From positions 1 to 64,000 of the forward strand of contig CAUYLG010047328.1 in the NCBI GenBank assembly GCA_963573385.1: a stretch of DNA of 64,000 nucleotides, given 5' to 3'. Both the position numbers and the translations under genes were made by a program. This document shows positions 61,988-64,000 of the stretch, one piece after another. Origin of the DNA: Cacajao melanocephalus (lineage: Eukaryota; Chordata; Mammalia; Primates; Pitheciidae). Position 1 is the stretch's first letter. The number at the start of each line of letters is the position of its first letter. Under the pieces are notes generated by a model, which was given only the letters and a program-made list of their open reading frames with translations, was not told the DNA's origin and did not search any database.

Positions 61988-62323
61988 GGCTGGGCATGGT
62001 GGCTCATGCCTGCAATCCCAGCACTTTAGGAGGCCGAGGAAGTTGGAGACCAGCCTGGCCAACATGGCAAAATCCCATCTCTATAAAAAATACAAAAATT
62101 AGCCAGGCATGATGGTGTATTCCTGTAGTCCCAACTATTTGGTAGGCTGACGCAGAAGGATCATCTGAGCCAGGGATGCAGGGGATGCAGGGATGCAGGG
62201 ATGCAGGGGTTGCATCTGAGCCAGGGATGCAGGGGATCATCTGAGCCAGGGATGCAGCCAAGATTGCACTACTGAACTCCAGCTTGGGGAACAGAGTTAG
62301 ACCTTGTCTCAAAAAAAAAAAAA
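61988..62323 (+). mobile_element. Alu with an internal minisatellite
   Basis: Dimeric Alu whose right arm is enlarged by tandem copies of a GGATGCAGG-type unit at 62158-62262. 'aaaggtaacta' before and 'aaaagtaatta' after are a likely TSD. Confidence 0.93.
62158..62262 (+). repeat. Minisatellite inside an Alu right arm
   Basis: Three copies of a longer unit ('catctgagccagggatgcag') are mixed with 8-9 base subunits 'gggatgca'. The unit derives from the normal Alu segment 'cctgagccaggga'. Confidence 0.93.
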
Positions 62324-62760
62324 GTAATTAACGTAAAATAAGTTCATTAGGGTGGGCTCTAATCTAACATGAGAAGTGTCCTTATAAGAAGCAATTAAGA
62401 AACAGAAAGTCACACACAGAAGAAGGCAGCCATTTGCAAGCCAAGGAGAGAGAACACAGAAGGGATCAAACTTGCCAATGCCTTAATTTTGGACTTCTAA
62501 ATTCCAGAGTTGTGAGAAAATAAATTTCTGTTGTTGTATCTATCTAATTTATGATATATTGTTATGGCAGCCATGGCAAACTAATAGTTTTTTTTAATAT
62601 ACTAAGTTACACTGATTGTTAAACCAGCCTTGCATTCCATGAAAAAAAAAAAACACTTGGAAGAGTTGTCCTTTTCATGGATTGTTGGATTCAATTTGTT
62701 AAAATTTTAAAATTCTGTGTTCCATGAGGAATACTGGTCTATAATTTTCTTTTTCTTTTC

Positions 62761-63001
62761 TTTTTTTTTTTTTTTTTTTTTTTTTTTGAGACAGTCTCAC
62801 TCTGTAGCCCAGGCTGGAATGCAGTGGCATGATCTTAGATTACAGGTGCCAGCCACCACGCCTGGCTAATTTTTGTATTTTTAGTAGCAATGGGGTTTTG
62901 CCATGTTAGCCAGGCCAGTCTTGAACTCCTGACCTCAAGTGACCCACCTGCCTTGGCTTCCCAAAGTGCTGGAATTACAGGCATGCACCACTGCGCCTGG
63001 A
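62761..63001 (-). mobile_element. Alu with deleted right-arm part
   Basis: Antisense Alu with a 27-base T head. In the right arm 'atgatcttag' joins directly to 'attacaggtgcc', losing about 70 bases. Confidence 0.93.
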
Positions 63002-63063
63002 CCAATTTCTTTAATATATATGGTTTTTTCAGTTATTTATTTCTTCCTGAGTGACTCAGGTAA

Positions 63064-63348
<285 letters not shown>

Positions 63349-63512
63349 TAATTTTTATCTTTTAATAAATCTGTCCATTATAACTAAGATGTCTAATTTA
63401 TTAGCATAAAGTTGTTCATATTACTCTTTATTAGTCTTTTAATATCTATGGAATCTATACTAATGTCAAAATCTCTAAAGTTGACTGAAAATCTGAGCTC
63501 TACACTTCCTTT

Positions 63513-63811
<299 letters not shown>

Positions 63812-64000
63812 CTTTTTGTTGGTTTGTGGTCTTGAACTAAAACTTCAAAGTATTTCTCTATAGGTACAATTCTGTTACAAAACTGGATAAGATATTTTAG
63901 AATATGCACATAATTTATGTACTAAACTGTAATGGTTTAATATTTAAAAAATACAAAAATCAAAGTAGAAAAGCCAAAGAGGTAGAGTTGTGGGGTAGAA

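Larger units (their letters stand above)
61872..62590 (+). mobile_element. MaLR-like LTR in L1, split by an Alu
   Basis: The 5' part (61872-61987) has 'gtgactgtatttggagacag'. After the Alu come 'agggtgggctctaatctaac', 'gtgtccttataagaagcaat', 'ttggacttctaaattccaga' and 'gttatggcagccatggcaaa'. It is the same general LTR type as 14150-14605, and no internal region is present. Confidence 0.75.

Noticed and set aside
62761..62787. 27-base T run as a transcription terminator
   Set aside because: It is the A tail of an antisense Alu read on the other strand, not a terminator of a recognised gene.

Overview
This window is nuclear DNA of a catarrhine primate, almost certainly human. It holds more than fifty Alu elements on both strands. 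These run from fossil single-arm monomers through AluJ and AluS types to two AluY-like copies (1880 and 12578). Older mammalian repeats lie between them: L1M/L1MA, L2, L3/CR1, MIR, MER2, MER5 and LTR elements. The sequence is AT-rich, and I recognise no bacterial, viral or organelle gene. I found no intact protein-coding gene and no tRNA, rRNA or snRNA gene, so the window reads as intergenic or deep intronic DNA. Nearly every long open frame is an Alu, L1 or L2 read by chance. The one recognisable gene-derived sequence is a processed RPS26 pseudogene at 51902-52350.

Layout. 1-4.5 kb: Alus, a MIR, and an L1 3' end (+) broken by three Alus, with an AT microsatellite. 4.5-13 kb: unique DNA with scattered Alus and a MIR split by an AluY-like element. 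13.5-16.5 kb: decayed L2 (+) with an LTR insertion and a 160-bp direct repeat spaced by 668 bp. 16.5-25 kb: unique DNA, a tandem Alu cluster at 22.6-23.7 kb, and a MER5 carrying an Alu monomer. 26-32 kb: an antisense L3/CR1 fossil with a recognisable reverse-transcriptase motif; an L2 broken by an MLT1-like LTR that is itself broken by an ERV1-type LTR; a further ERV LTR; and a MER2 transposon split by an Alu. 32-40.6 kb: Alus, a 165-bp pure purine run and a long antisense L2. 41-50 kb: L2, four MIRs, an unexplained dispersed repeat pair, and an L3 next to an L1MA. 51.9 kb: the RPS26 pseudogene. 53-56 kb: antisense L1 and L2 with Alu dimers and a three-arm Alu chimera. 59-63.5 kb: antisense L1 ORF2 region broken by six Alus and a MaLR-like LTR.

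No genes act together here. The main interest is retrotransposon history: single-arm Alus with their own target-site duplications (TSDs), three Alu pairs that each share one TSD, nested insertions, Alu-Alu recombination products and very old LINE relics. Repeat family names come from recalled consensus features and were not checked with RepeatMasker. Boundaries with visible TSDs are good to a few bases; boundaries of old repeats (L2, MIR, L3, LTR) may be off by tens of bases. I saw no convincing previously undescribed functional system.
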